Shown one piece after another: positions 9,692 through 20,121 of a stretch of 25,000 bases of DNA (position 1 is the stretch's first letter; every line of letters begins with the position of its first letter). The notes beneath the pieces are model-generated. The model saw only the letters and a program-made list of their open reading frames with translations. It was not told where the DNA came from and did no database searches. Origin of the DNA: Zygnema cylindricum. Taxonomy: Eukaryota > Streptophyta > Zygnematophyceae > Zygnematales > Zygnemataceae. Made by a program: the position numbers and the translations under genes. The DNA lies in NCBI GenBank assembly GCA_037447655.1, contig JBBHKE010003429.1, positions 18,512 to 43,511 of the forward strand, in the 5' to 3' direction.

Positions 9692-12600
9692 TTATCCACT
9701 ACCGTTCTCCCGTCCACTTTTGTCCATATCCTCCATTTTGTCCATACCTCCTATTTTGTCCATATCTTCTATTTTGTCCATATATTCTTCTATTTTGTCC
9801 ATATCTTCTATTTTGTCAAACTCTTTTCCCTCTAAATTATGAGTCAACTGTAAATTACGAGCTTCTTCGTCGGCCGACTCTGCTTCTAAATTTAAAATTT
9901 CCGCTTCCTCGAATTCCTCCAAATCTGACGCAAATTCCATTTCTCGTCTTGTTATGGCCGCGACTAATCGTAACCGTTCACATCTCGCCATCGCGATTTC
10001 TTTTTCACTTTCTACCAGAGTTTTTTCGAGTTCCTCAACTTGGGCCGATTTAAAATTTTCATCTTTTTCCACGACCTCTAAGTCGGTTCCTAAAGTAGAA
10101 ACGTCCATCAAAGCCGCTTCTTTATCATTGGTCAAAAGTTTTGCCTCCGCGGCCAATCGGGCAGCTTCTCGAAAATTTCGAGAGCTCGCCGCGACTTTTT
10201 TTTCTGATTCGAGTTCTGGGACTCTTTTTTCGGCTAAAGAGACTCTTTGTCGAGCCGAAGTCAAATCTTTTTGCAGTTTTGTTCTCTTCGTTGCGAGTTC
10301 CTGAATAAAACGAATCAAGAAAAAAAAACTTTTAGTATTCATTATACGATAGTATTCATTACAAAAACCTTTAATATTTTCCATGGTTTTCTTTTTAGGG
10401 TTTTTTAGGCTCCTATAAGAGCCAATTTAGGAAAAACCGACATCAGAAATATTTTATTTCATGACATTCTCTTTAAAATTTAGGTTTAGAAAGCTCCTGC
10501 AAAAATATTTGGGAAAATGCGAAGTTTAGGACCATTGTTTTCACTCCTTTTTTTATTTTATTATTATTGTTTAAACGATTGTTTTGAATTTGTTTATAAG
10601 GTTTCTACGAACGTCAATCACGAAAAACCACATTTTACCCTTAGTATTTTTTTAATACGATTTACTTAAAATAAGGTTTAAAACGGGAGGAAAAAATGGG
10701 ACTCTATTGCGACTACAGAAAATTCAGTGATTTAGATCTACCCAAAAACCTATAAAAAAATATATTAAAAAAATATATATATATTATTCAAAAAAATATA
10801 TTAAAAAAAAAATATATATTATTCAAATACTTGAGGAAAGAAATCATTAACTAACAGTTTCCAAAATATCTGACACACTCGCTTACTGAAGATTCTATTG
10901 CTTCTTAAGATTTATAGGGTTTTCAGGGCTTTTTAAATTTTTTAGGGTTTTTTAGAGATCGTGTCTTAGATAAAATTATCTGTTCAAAACATTAAACTCT
11001 AATTTGGTAATTGGACTAAAACTCTAATTCAGTTTTTTTTCCTTTTCTTTCAATCAGTTTAGGAAAAAAAAGCCAATAATTAAAAACCAAGATTGCACCT
11101 TTTTTTTTTTTCTTAAATTCCACATCCAAAAAATAAACAGAGATTTGGTAATTAGGGTTAAGAAATTAAACTGAAAATTCAAAACCTGCAATGAGTTTCT
11201 TGAGAATTTAGTATATTATATTGAGGATATTATTTTCTTGAGCAGATATATACTATCGAGGATATTATTTTCCTGAGGAGATATATTCTATTGAGGATAT
11301 TATTTTCTCGAGGAGATGTATTTTATTGAGGATAATATTTTCTTGAGGAGATATATTCTATTGAAGATATTATTTTCTTGAGGCTATACATCTTCTTAAG
11401 GGTATATTGTTTGAAGATATATATATTTTTTACCTGCAAATCCGATTTCATATTTGAAACCAATTCTCGGACCTCCTGCGTTTCCTCTATGATCGTCCTT
11501 TCTCGAGATGACAGCTGTCCCATTTTCTCTCTCAAAATAGCTGCTTTGGAAGCCATGGATTTCTTCTCCTCAGCCTCCTTCCTCATCTCCTTCTCCGCTA
11601 TTTCGGCAGTTTCTGCGACCAAAACTAACATGTCCTCTTCTTCTTTTGCCTTGACTTTCAATTCTTGGACTCGAAGTTTCTCTTTCTCCAATCTCTCTCC
11701 CTCTCTCTCTAACGACGTTCGATCTCTCTCCACTCTCTCGGCTTCCTTCTCTAACTCGTGTTTCAACTTTTCGAATTTTGTCGCTACAATTGCAATTTTC
11801 CGATCGACGGCCGAAATTTTCTCATTTTGTAATTCAATCTCTTTCTCTTTCGCTAACATCTGTCTCTTTATCTCCTCTAATTCTTCTAACAAAACATCTT
11901 TTTCTTTCACGAGAACGGTTTTCTCCTCTCTCTCCGTCATCGTCGAGTCTTCGATTTTTTTGTTTAATTCCAAAGTTTCTTCGTTTATAACTCTTTGTTC
12001 CAAACTGATTTTCCTTCTTTTTCCTTCTAAGACATCCTCTTCAACCGAAAAGTTTTCGAGTTCGGCATCTGTGATGGCCGTAGATTCTTCTTTCATTTTT
12101 TCCGCTCTCTCTCTCGCCTCCTGTAAAAAAAAAAAAAAAAGGGAGGAAATTATTGGAAACTTACATTCCAACGTTGCGATTTTTTGAAAACTGTGACATC
12201 ACCAAAATTTGTTTAAAAGTGTTCGGTTTTCAGGTATTTTTAAAGGTTACAGGGTTTCTGAAGTTTGCTACAAACTTCTTAAAATTTTAATTTTCAAACT
12301 TTTAAAGGTTGCTTGGGGTTTTTTGTGAAAACGAATTGTGAAATTCCGGATGTCCTTTGCTCAGATTGAATTATTCTCTTCCCTTCCCTCCCCTTTTCTT
12401 CCCTTTTCTCCCTTCTTCACTTCTCTTTCCTCCCCTTCCCTTCTCGTCCCTTCTTCCCTACGCTTCACTCCTCTTCAATCCTCTTCCCTTCATTTCTTGT
12501 CTTCCCTTCCCGTCTCTTCCCTTCTCTTTCTTCTCTTCCCTACGCTTCCTTCTCTTCCCTTCTCTTCCTTCTCTTCTCCCCCTCCCCCCACCCCCTTTTC

Positions 12601-15048
12601 CCATCGTTCATCCTTTCGTAATTCCTGTCCCTCTTGTTGCGTCTGTTTCTCCCCAACTTTCCCTCTATTCCTCCACCTCTCTCCCCTTTAAACACCCTCC
12701 TCCCTTCACCTCTCCCTTTTCAGCTCTCTCTCTTTTCTACTCTTCCAATCCTCCTCACGCTCTAACCTCTCCCCTCTCTCTCCACTTCCCTCACACTCTT
12801 CCCTCACTCTCTTCCCTCCCCCCTTTCCCCCAAAAAAAACCCTCTTTAAAAAAACAAACAAACAAAAAGGAGAGAAGAGAGATTGAGAGAGAGAGAGCGA
12901 GTGTGAGAGAGAGGGCGAGAGAGATAGAGAGAGAGAGAGAAAAGAGAGAGAGAAGAGAGAGAGAGTGAGAGAAAGAGAGAGAAAGAGAGGGAGAGAGAGA
13001 GAGAGAGAAAGAGAAAGAGAGAGAAAATTTACCTTTCGCACTCTCTCCAAAAGCTGCGCTCCCTCCTCCTTCACTACCACCACCCCCTCCTCCGCCTCTT
13101 GAACCCTAGCCATGGCCCTCTCACACTCCTCCTCCGTCTCCCTCCCCTCCCTCTCCGCCTCCTCTACCTCTCTCTCCGCCTCCTCCATCATTTGACTCAA
13201 TTTTTCCGCCTTTTCAAAATCCTCTCTCTCACACGCCTCCCCTAACTCCCTCTCCAACTCCTTCACCTCCCCAGTAGAAGACAAAATTCTTTGACTCACT
13301 TTTCGTCTTTTCTGGACTGCAAGCTGACGAATTGCGCGAAGAGAGGACGCTTTGTCCTGTAGTGCCGATACTTGTATTAGTACCCCTTTTTTTATTGCCG
13401 AAATCTGGGCTTCCAGAGGCAGATTTTGTATATCTTCTAAATTTTGTAATTTTTTTCCGTCAAAATTTGCGACATTTGTGGTTTCGGTTACAGAAACATC
13501 TTTTAGATTATTATTTACACCCATTTCCTCTCTCTTCTCTTCCTCTCCCTTCTCTTCCTCTCCCTTCTCTTCCTCTCCCTTATCTTCACCCTCTCCCTTC
13601 TCTTCACCTTCTCCCTTCCCCTTACTCTCTCCCGTCTCTTCAGCTTCCTTCTTATCTCTCTCCTCTCCCACCTCTTCTACATCTCCCTTCTCTCTTTCTC
13701 CCTTTCCAATACCCAGAATTTCACTATCCACTACTTTCTCCACTTCCTCTGTCCCCACTCTCTCTCCCCCCTCTTTTCTGTTTTCCACCTTCTCTCCTCC
13801 TTCCACAATCTCGATACCTTCATACCTCCCCACTACCACCACTTCCTCCTTCCCTTGCTTCCTTTCCTTCTCCCCAACTTCCCTCCCTTCCTTCACCTCC
13901 GCTCTCTCCTTCAAACCTTCCTCTCCAACGACGCGTGTCACATTTTCACTGGATCCAGACAAACCAGAAATTTCTGCACTATTAAGAAAAGTCTGACTTT
14001 TCAGGGCTGTACTTTCTGGCGTTGTACTTTTTGTACTTTCTAGGGTTGTGATTTTCAAGGTTGTACTTTTCAGTGATCCTGAATCGTCTCCCTCCTCCAT
14101 ATCTCTCCCATAACCAACTCTCATAGACCTCTTTTTTTTCCTCACAACCACTGTTCTAGCACTCCCTCCACCTCTTTCTCCTCCTCCCTCTCCTACCACC
14201 GCCTCCTTCGCAGCCTGAGAGAGGGGGCCATTCCCATTGCTGACGTCAGCATCCAATGGAGTAATGCCACTTGTCAGCGTCTGTGTGGCAAATTTGGAGT
14301 CTACTTGATTGACACGACTGGCAGACAATCCTGACTCCTCTCCTCCTCCTCCTCTTCCCTCTCCGTCTGTCTCCCTCTCTTCTCTTCCTCCTCCCTCTCC
14401 ATCTCCATCTCCCTTGCCCTCTCTCTCTTGTTCTTCATTTGTCGCGACACTCAAACCAGAAAAGAGACTTTCATCCAAAGGACCAATTGAGACCGCCGAA
14501 ACTGAAACTGAAAGTGGAACTGAAACTGAGTTTGTTGCTGTTTCAGTAACTGAAACAGGAGGATTCAAAACTGAACCAGGAACCTTCTCCTGAACGGATT
14601 TTAAAACTGAATTTGAATCTGTAACTGAATCTGTGACTGCAACTGGAACCGAATCTGCAACTGAATTAGAATTAGTACCTGGAACTGAAACTGGAACTGA
14701 CATGGAACTTGAAACTGGAACGGAACCGAGGGAAGATGAAGAAACACCAATATCATCGATGGAGAGAGAAGGTTCCTCCGATGTGAGAGAGATGGAGGAG
14801 AGAGAAGAAGAGAGAGAGAGTGTGTGTGAGACTGACTTAGGAATAGTAAGAGAGTCAGCATTTGACAAACTTAGGGTTTTAGAAACTGCCACGTCATCAT
14901 TATTACTTGGCAAAACTGAATGCAAAGCTGAATCGGGCGCAGGTCCTGAATCGGAGGAAATTAGGGTTTCAGGATCGTCTGTTAAGGGAGTCACAAAATC
15001 CATTCCTTCGAACAGAGAATCCACGTCATCGCTTATTAGTGACGCCAT
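9692..15048 (-). CDS. Long coiled-coil protein with UVR-like motifs (3 exons)
   Basis: Read on the minus strand, the exons are 15048-13033, 12120-11434 and 10300-9692 (TAA at 9694-9692). All introns are phase 0 with clean GT/AG ends. The protein is about 1103 residues. I start at ATG 15048; the frame is open further up but only with non-ATG codons. The N-terminus reads MASLISDDVDSLFEGMDF. Residues about 105-188 are Ser/Val repeats. About 383-506 is Glu/Lys/Gly-rich low complexity. From about 570 to the end it is mostly heptad-like Glu/Lys/Arg coiled coil. Residues about 605-635 (ELGEACEREDFEKAEKLSQM) and about 934-955 (KKVAASSRNFREAARLAAEA) resemble UVR motifs, helical hairpins used for protein contacts. 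The last 40 residues are DMDKI repeats. I see no signal peptide or membrane helix; a structural or scaffolding role is inference. I cannot name an orthologue. Confidence 0.8.
9723..9815 (-). repeat. Coding minisatellite, five ~18-bp units (DMDKI repeats)
   Basis: On the plus strand, units begin at 9723, 9741, 9759, 9777 (21 bases) and 9798, each ending ATTTTG. All are multiples of three and in frame, encoding repeats of the type MDKIED near the C-terminus of the minus-strand coiled-coil protein. Copy-number change would alter the protein length without a frameshift. Confidence 0.85.
11220..11394. repeat. Five exact-period 35-bp tandem repeats in intron 2
   Basis: Units start at 11220, 11255, 11290, 11325 and 11360. 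Each begins ATTGAGGATATTATTTTC or a one- or two-base variant, followed by TTGAGGAGATATATTCT-like sequence. The array lies in the second intron of the minus-strand coiled-coil gene, just 40 bases from the exon 2 donor side. A partial sixth copy may trail off to about 11425. Confidence 0.85.
12360..13025. repeat. Pyrimidine tract joined to purine tract in intron 1
   Basis: On the plus strand, about 12360-12830 is nearly all C and T (TTCCC/CTTCT words) and about 12865-13025 is nearly all G and A (GAGAGA). A short run of A-rich sequence separates them. The whole block lies in intron 1 of the minus-strand coiled-coil gene (13032-12121). The strand-asymmetric switch means the two halves are partly complementary. 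Frames read across this tract on either strand are low-complexity artefacts. Confidence 0.8.
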
Positions 15049-15091
15049 GAGGATGAAAAAGGAGGCGAGAAACAGGAAAAGGAGAGGCAAG

Positions 15092-15165
15092 AAAGAGAGA
15101 GAGAGAGAGAGAGAATAAGATAAAATAGAGAGAGAGAAGAGAAACGGGAAGAGAGGCGATCTTTC
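15092..15165 (-). promoter_or_regulatory. CT-rich leader upstream of the coiled-coil gene
   Basis: Immediately upstream of ATG 15048, the minus strand is a run of CT repeats (GA on the plus strand at about 15092-15116 and 15126-15165). CT-rich 5' untranslated regions and core promoters are common in plants. Assignment as leader rather than promoter is inference, as no transcript start is visible. Confidence 0.45.
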
Positions 15166-15199
15166 AGGCCCTTTCAGGGATTTTTTTCGGCTTTTGAGG

Positions 15200-15235
15200 T
15201 TTTTTAGGGTTAATATTAATTTTAGGGTTTTTAAG
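15200..15235 (-). promoter_or_regulatory. Telo-box-like motifs
   Basis: TTTTTAGGGTT at about 15201 and TTTTAGGGTTTTT at about 15220 read as AACCCTAAAAA and AAAACCCTAAAA on the minus strand, about 150-180 bases upstream of the coiled-coil start codon. AAACCCTAA telo-boxes are known plant promoter and 5' leader elements. Similar words also occur inside introns here (10396, 10945), so specificity is uncertain. Confidence 0.35.
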
Positions 15236-15299
15236 GTTATTTAGCAGCAGCGCATTAGGGTAACGGAGAGAGCAATGCAGAAGACTCCAAAACCAAGGA

Positions 15300-15644
15300 T
15301 GTCACGTCACGATTCCAAACAGTCAAACACACACAGATTGAGGGGAGAGAGAGGGAGGCGGGAGAGGGAACAAATGATACGGTACAGTAGACGTCACGTC
15401 ACATGATGTACATGGTACGGTTAGAGTGGCATATCGAAGGAGAAACAACGATATTCAATACTAATGAACTCTTCCGAGATGATGTGCGATTATGCGTGCG
15501 AGCCATAATAAAATTAAGGGAATGGCTGGGGACACCAAAGGATTTGCTTCGGACACACCAAACCAGTGCGACAACCGGCCACAAACTGGCGGCTAAAAGT
15601 TTCAATCCGTTTCGACTTTCGAGTATTATTTTCAATAGACGCTA
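15300..15644. other. Intergenic, including a repeat flank
   Basis: I see no gene. About 15555-15644 resembles 16835-16907: both contain GGCCACAA, CTGGC, TTAAA- or CTAAAAG-TTTCAATC and TTTTCAA, and both end at a TA-flanked element. A GA-rich patch lies at 15340-15370. Confidence 0.45.
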
Positions 15645-16820
15645 CACCGTGTATCGCTTTTAAGGTACTTTCGCATGTAACCGAAACTTAGTCTTGTTAC
15701 TTTGTTTTTTAGCGAAGATTCTCCGTACATCTTTCAGAGCATTCGTATGTAAAGAAATGAAATCGTAACTTTAGATTGTGACGGATGTAGACGTGGGTGT
15801 AATTTGTGACAATTGTAGACGCGTACAAAACTCGCGACAAATGATGACGTTTACAAAATAGTGACGGTTGTAGACGTCTAACTACTTGTGACATTTGTAG
15901 ATGTTTAGGGTCTGTGACATTTTGACGTCACGCGTACTTGTGATTGCGTCGACGTCACAAATTCCAAAACATCCCGCCATGGTTTACCGATTTTGTTTTT
16001 TCGTCCGTTCTCACTCTACTTGCCACCAAAATAAGCTAAAAGACAGCCAAAATAAATGTTTTTTAAAGATCTTTCATTTGATACCTTTCTTGCCTTTTTT
16101 CATTGCAAGAATTATGAGATAGGCGCGTTAGTGGGAGAGGGAGAGAGAGAGGCGCTTTAACGGACTTCGCTTTTGCGAAATGGCGTCCGTTGGTCGAAAC
16201 CCCCTCCACGGCCCCTGTACGGAAAAAAGCGCACGGAAAAAAGTCACACACAGGCTGGAAACGTGCGGTGGTTTTTTTTTGGTACTCCGCCCTCAAAAAT
16301 TGTAAAAAAAATCTGGCACATGCGACAGCATCTGTCTATTCGTTTACCTCATGGAACTTTATTTAAAATCACCTCGCGAGGTGATTTTATATAAAGTTTG
16401 AAGATGAGTTGGAAGGACGCGAAATTTGGATCAAAATGGGCTAGACGACAAACTGCTTCGCGTTAGACAACAAATTGCAAAACATTTAAAGTTGTAAGGT
16501 AACGTAACTTGTACGGTGTCAATTTCATTTTTTTGGTACGGCTGCGGATTTTCTCGTTTTTTTCTAAGTTATGGAGGAAAACGACGGAAAATAACTGTAA
16601 ATTTAGCACATGCGAAAGTACGCTTAGTGTTAATGTTTTTTTTGCCACTTAAAACATCTCCGTACACACTTGTCATATTTTTAATCCGACGGCTGCGATT
16701 GAAAGGTAAGATTCTTAGCTGCCGATTGGCGATCTCAAACTGAAAATTAAACAAGTGTGCACAGAGAAAATATGTTTTAAGTGGAGGAAAAATTATTAAC
16801 ACTAATAGCGAAACACGGTG
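15645..16820. mobile_element. TA-flanked inverted-terminus element (1176 bp)
   Basis: The left end is CACCGTGTATCGCTTTTAAG. The right end, on the complement, reads CACCGTGTTTCGCTATTAGT. TA flanks both ends (15643-15644, 16821-16822). Its right-hand 200 bases resemble the short element at 23781-23933 (shared words include TTAGTGTTAATGTTTT, TTTGCCACTTAAA, CTCCGTACACA and CCGATTGGCGAT). Its left interior carries the GTGAC/GTAGACG repeat also found at 640-1090. The frames inside are short and show no transposase, so it is non-autonomous and probably composite. Confidence 0.72.
16355..16398. repeat. 44-bp near-perfect palindrome
   Basis: The sequence is symmetrical about CGCG at 16375-16378, with arms containing AAAATCACCTCG and CGAGGTGATTTT and outer arms AACTTTAT and ATAAAGTT. 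Only one base pair breaks the symmetry. It lies inside the 1176-bp element, off centre. Confidence 0.85.
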
Positions 16821-16908
16821 TAATCTTCACAAATCAACAACCAAACACAGGTCGCAAACGGCCACAAGCTGGCCGTTAAAGATTTCAATCTATTTTCAAC
16901 ATACGTTA

Positions 16909-17451
16909 CACCGTGCATCGTTGTTAGCCTTATGTACTCTATATCGGCACCCCTAAATTTTGACATTGATACCCGAAATACAATGAATAAACCTAATTTT
17001 TCCTTGACGTTAATGACGGTTATTGTAAATTAGCGTTAACGGTCATACCGTACTAATTTCATGAATAGAGTGGTGTTTGTTCGTACATCGCTGTACTTCG
17101 TTACCAAAAATCGTACGAAAATGGTAGTTTACTTATGTCGGTAGCATTACATAACTGCGCTTAGAATAAACGTGGAGTCGAGTTTGCGACAAACGCGTTC
17201 GCAAACCCAAATTAGAATTGTTAATTAATTACAGCAAAAGGACGCGACGTGGTACGGATTATCAGATTTTGTATTTCAACCTATTTTACTGTATATGTAA
17301 TGACGGCAGATCTGGTGTACCTAAATCAGAGTTATGGAGAACTAACAATTAAACATTTTTTTAAAAAGTTTGCAATACCCAAATTAGTATTAATAACACT
17401 AATTAATTATTGACACTAATAATTTATAAAGGCTAATAACGATTTGCGGTG
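16909..17451. mobile_element. TA-flanked MITE (543 bp)
   Basis: The left end is CACCGTGCATCGTTGTTAGC. The right end, on the complement, begins CACCGCAAATCGTTATTAGC. TA lies at 16907-16908 and 17452-17453. The first 80 or so bases match the left part of the element at 1942-2140. The interior is AT-rich with repeated short words such as ACTAAT and its complement ATTAGT. No coding frame of note. Confidence 0.82.
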
Positions 17452-17769
17452 TACCTTTCACAAGTCAGCAATATTTAGCTTCTGGAACGCCGTTGGATGC
17501 TTTTCGTGATCGTGCGAAAGTGCGGCAATTTAGGCAGGCTTCCTTTGGCCGTTTTTTGTTGGTTCAATAATTTCTTCATTAAAAATAAGTAAGGAAAAAA
17601 TCATAGAATAGAATGTGTAAACTGATAAATATTGTTCAATCGTACAGCTCTACTCGACAAAAAATAGTTGTACAAACTAACAAAAGTTACAGGAAATGTA
17701 CGATCACATCATAAGGAAGCGATTATAGAGGAACGTACCTACGTAACCCAAAACTTTTTTGGTTGTTTG

Positions 17770-17935
17770 CTTACCCGGCCGTACCCGAATTTGATTTATT
17801 TATTTTTTAATCACCCGGGCGAATCCGATCGGCCTCCAAAAATTTGAACCCGAATCCATTCCAGATCCGACGCTGCCCGGCGAAAACAAATCAGGTACGA
17901 ATTCGGGTACCCGGTTGCGACCTCTGGTCCATGTA
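17770..17935. repeat. ACCCGAA-type repetitive patch
   Basis: The words ACCCG, CCCGAA and CGAATCCGA recur in both orientations (for example GTACCCGAATTTG, CACCCGGGCGAATCC, GAACCCGAATCC and the inverted GAATTCGGGTACCCGG). This is a local GC-rich island in AT-rich DNA. ACCCGAACCCGA-like runs are common in plant interspersed repeats, so a transposon terminus is possible. No boundaries were found. Confidence 0.45.
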
Positions 17936-18939
17936 TCTGACCTAAGTGGTCTATTTCGACGCAATCAGTCGCATGTTTGTTAATTGTTCGAACGCTCGTT
18001 GTAACAGGGGACGTGGAATGTATTGTACTTTAGTGTCCATACTATCCAACATTATTGTACTTTGTACTCTTGGTATCATGGAAGGTATGAGGGAGATGTA
18101 CCATTTATTTTGTGCATATTCGGCACGGGCGGGTACGTGTAGTCGCGAGAAATCGAGTTTCAGTTTTTTTTTTTTTTTCAGTAAACGCGTATCAGGTACC
18201 GCGTAACAATTGAGGAGCGTGAAATAACCTGACCAGATTTAAAGTGTTCAGATTTTGAAAAAAAAAATTGTTGAATTCAAGTATCGGAAAATTTGACTTT
18301 CGCGACCTGTGACATGGATGTATAGGAACCGCAAATGGATATTGACCGATAAGCTCGCACTTTTGTTTCCCTCTCGAAATAATTGTATTAAAAACTGTAC
18401 TGTACCAATATAGTTCAAACTCATTCGAACAGTTTAACATTTGTGTTTTGTACTATAAAAAGAATGAACTATGAAAATTTTGATTGCACGTCGTTACTAG
18501 AGTTAATGTCACTATTTAGGTCTTACTTTTTTCTGGTTGAAAATCATAAAATAGTAGTAGGACCACAACCCACCACGTAATTTTACACTAAACTATATTT
18601 ATATATGCTAATTTCGCATCAACGCTATTGAATGCTTAACACTCGTGACGATGGGTAGTGTAGTATTGAGTATCAAAACTAAACAAGTGTTTTAAGTTTT
18701 TAAAACCGGCAAGGATCTCATTTTTCATGGTATTGTCAGTTCGAGAATGACTGGAAAATTTAAAGTGAGAGTGACCAAGAGCAAGACTAGCACGCAATAC
18801 GCAAGTAAAAAAAAAAAGTTCGCCTTACTTAAGCGTCCATTTATTATAATAATAAATCTAAAAGCTAATAATGTTGAAAAACAAAAACTCTAAGAATTAC
18901 ACTACAGTCACATTTGTAAAACGGTGTAAATAAGGTACT
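17936..18939. other. Intergenic, nothing assigned
   Basis: Short frames only, AT-rich, no recognised motif. I see no inverted termini, tandem repeat or RNA-gene signal here. Confidence 0.5.
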
Positions 18940-19125
18940 ATGAATACAAGAACCTTCTTGCAGCGCACCATAGAGTTTAAGCATAAGGTTGACTTGAATC
19001 TCGTTCGGGCCAAGGGTTGGAGCTTGGCTTATCGTTACACCGATTTTTGCCTCATTTCTGTTTTTTTTTTTTCAATTTTGTTACATTTTTTCGCTTACGT
19101 CTCGGTTTGTCGCACGATTCTCCTT

Positions 19126-19778
19126 TAGACAAGCCCCGTCACATTTTTGGTGAATACATGGACGAGCAAAGCGTCCATTTTCTCTGTTGCTCGCACAGTA
19201 AGGAGCATGCAACGTGACATTCGGGATATGATTGCAAAGCAAGATACATTCCAATGTGAAGTGGCACTTAAATTCTCACCACGTTGTCAATATAAGGGTG
19301 AACATGGCCTTTGTGTGGATCTTATGTTTTTGCTTGTAAGTGAAAAAACAAGAAGCAATATAGACTTCACAAACCACAAGAAATCTCGTGTTTCCTCGCG
19401 TGTAGCATTGCATAATAATGATGTGGCATGGGATTTTTTGCCCTCGAAAGAGCGCAACTACGTGTATGGCTACGCAGTTGACAGTTCATACCGTTTTCTT
19501 CAAAGATATTTGGGACCTCAGAATCGTCTTTCGACAACTTTTTAATTCATTTGCTCAACGATCATTTGAAGTTAGAGGACCTGGAAGTTGGTTCCCTACC
19601 TTTCATGTCAAATTTATATCGGCATTGCATCCCTGTCGCCCTGCAACGTTCTCAAGACCCAATCCTTACCCAACAGAGCACAATGGTAAATGATAGTAGA
19701 AGATTGAGATACTTACCTCTGCGGCACCTGACACATATAGACGATATTCATACTTATGACCATTATTGTGACATATAA
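19126..19778 (+). pseudogene. Unrecognised coding-like fragment, frameshifted
   Basis: A frame open from just after TAG 19126 to 19545 encodes a mixed, non-low-complexity sequence, including residues like CQYKGEHGLCVDLMFLL and ERNYVYGYAVDSSYRFLQRY. Near 19510 the coding look moves to another frame, which continues to a stop at 19776-19778 with LNDHLKLEDLEVGSLPF and VALQRSQDPIL. There is no ATG at the upstream end; a splice acceptor TCCTTTAG sits at 19121-19128. Either this is a small spliced gene (a GTAAGT lies at 19336) or a decayed gene or transposon piece. I recognise no family. The upstream frame from ATG 18940 could be a first exon, but I see no good donor. Confidence 0.3.
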
Positions 19779-20121
19779 GAGCTAGACTGCTGGCCCACTT
19801 TCTCTTTTGAGGTAAGTGTGTATAGTGGTTGTCAATGCTCTTATAGATTGGTCTTTGTTTTACTTTTTGTTTTTTTTTAATTTCAATTTTGGGCTTTTAG
19901 TCTTGTTCAACGTTTGTATTGTTTTTAGTTTTTACTTCTTATGGATTTTCGTCTCTTACCTTTAATGGTCGCCGACATCGTTTCGATCATGTTTTGTATT
20001 TTAATGGTTTAACCATCGCTTTTTGACAATAAAATCATCATTTTTTCCTGTTTAACTATTCTATTCCTTTAGTACGACTACTTGCCTGCTTTTATAAGTG
20101 CTCGTTCCGTTGGACTGGATT

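Noticed and set aside
11378-12187. Plus-strand frame of 269 codons opposite exon 2 of the coiled-coil gene
   Set aside because: It is Ser/Phe/Asn-rich antisense of a Glu/Lys-rich coiled coil, overlaps a verified-looking exon with clean splice sites, and has no motif of its own.
12357-12968. Plus-strand Ser/Leu/Pro and Glu/Arg frames of over 200 codons
   Set aside because: They are produced by pyrimidine and purine tracts inside an intron and have no complex sequence.
13332-13996. Two overlapping plus-strand frames of over 200 codons
   Set aside because: Shadows of the Glu/Lys/Gly-rich part of exon 1 on the other strand.
14601-15118. Glu/Thr-rich plus-strand frame and a Gln/Leu-rich minus-strand frame in exon 1
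   Set aside because: Out-of-frame readings of the Ser/Val repeat block.
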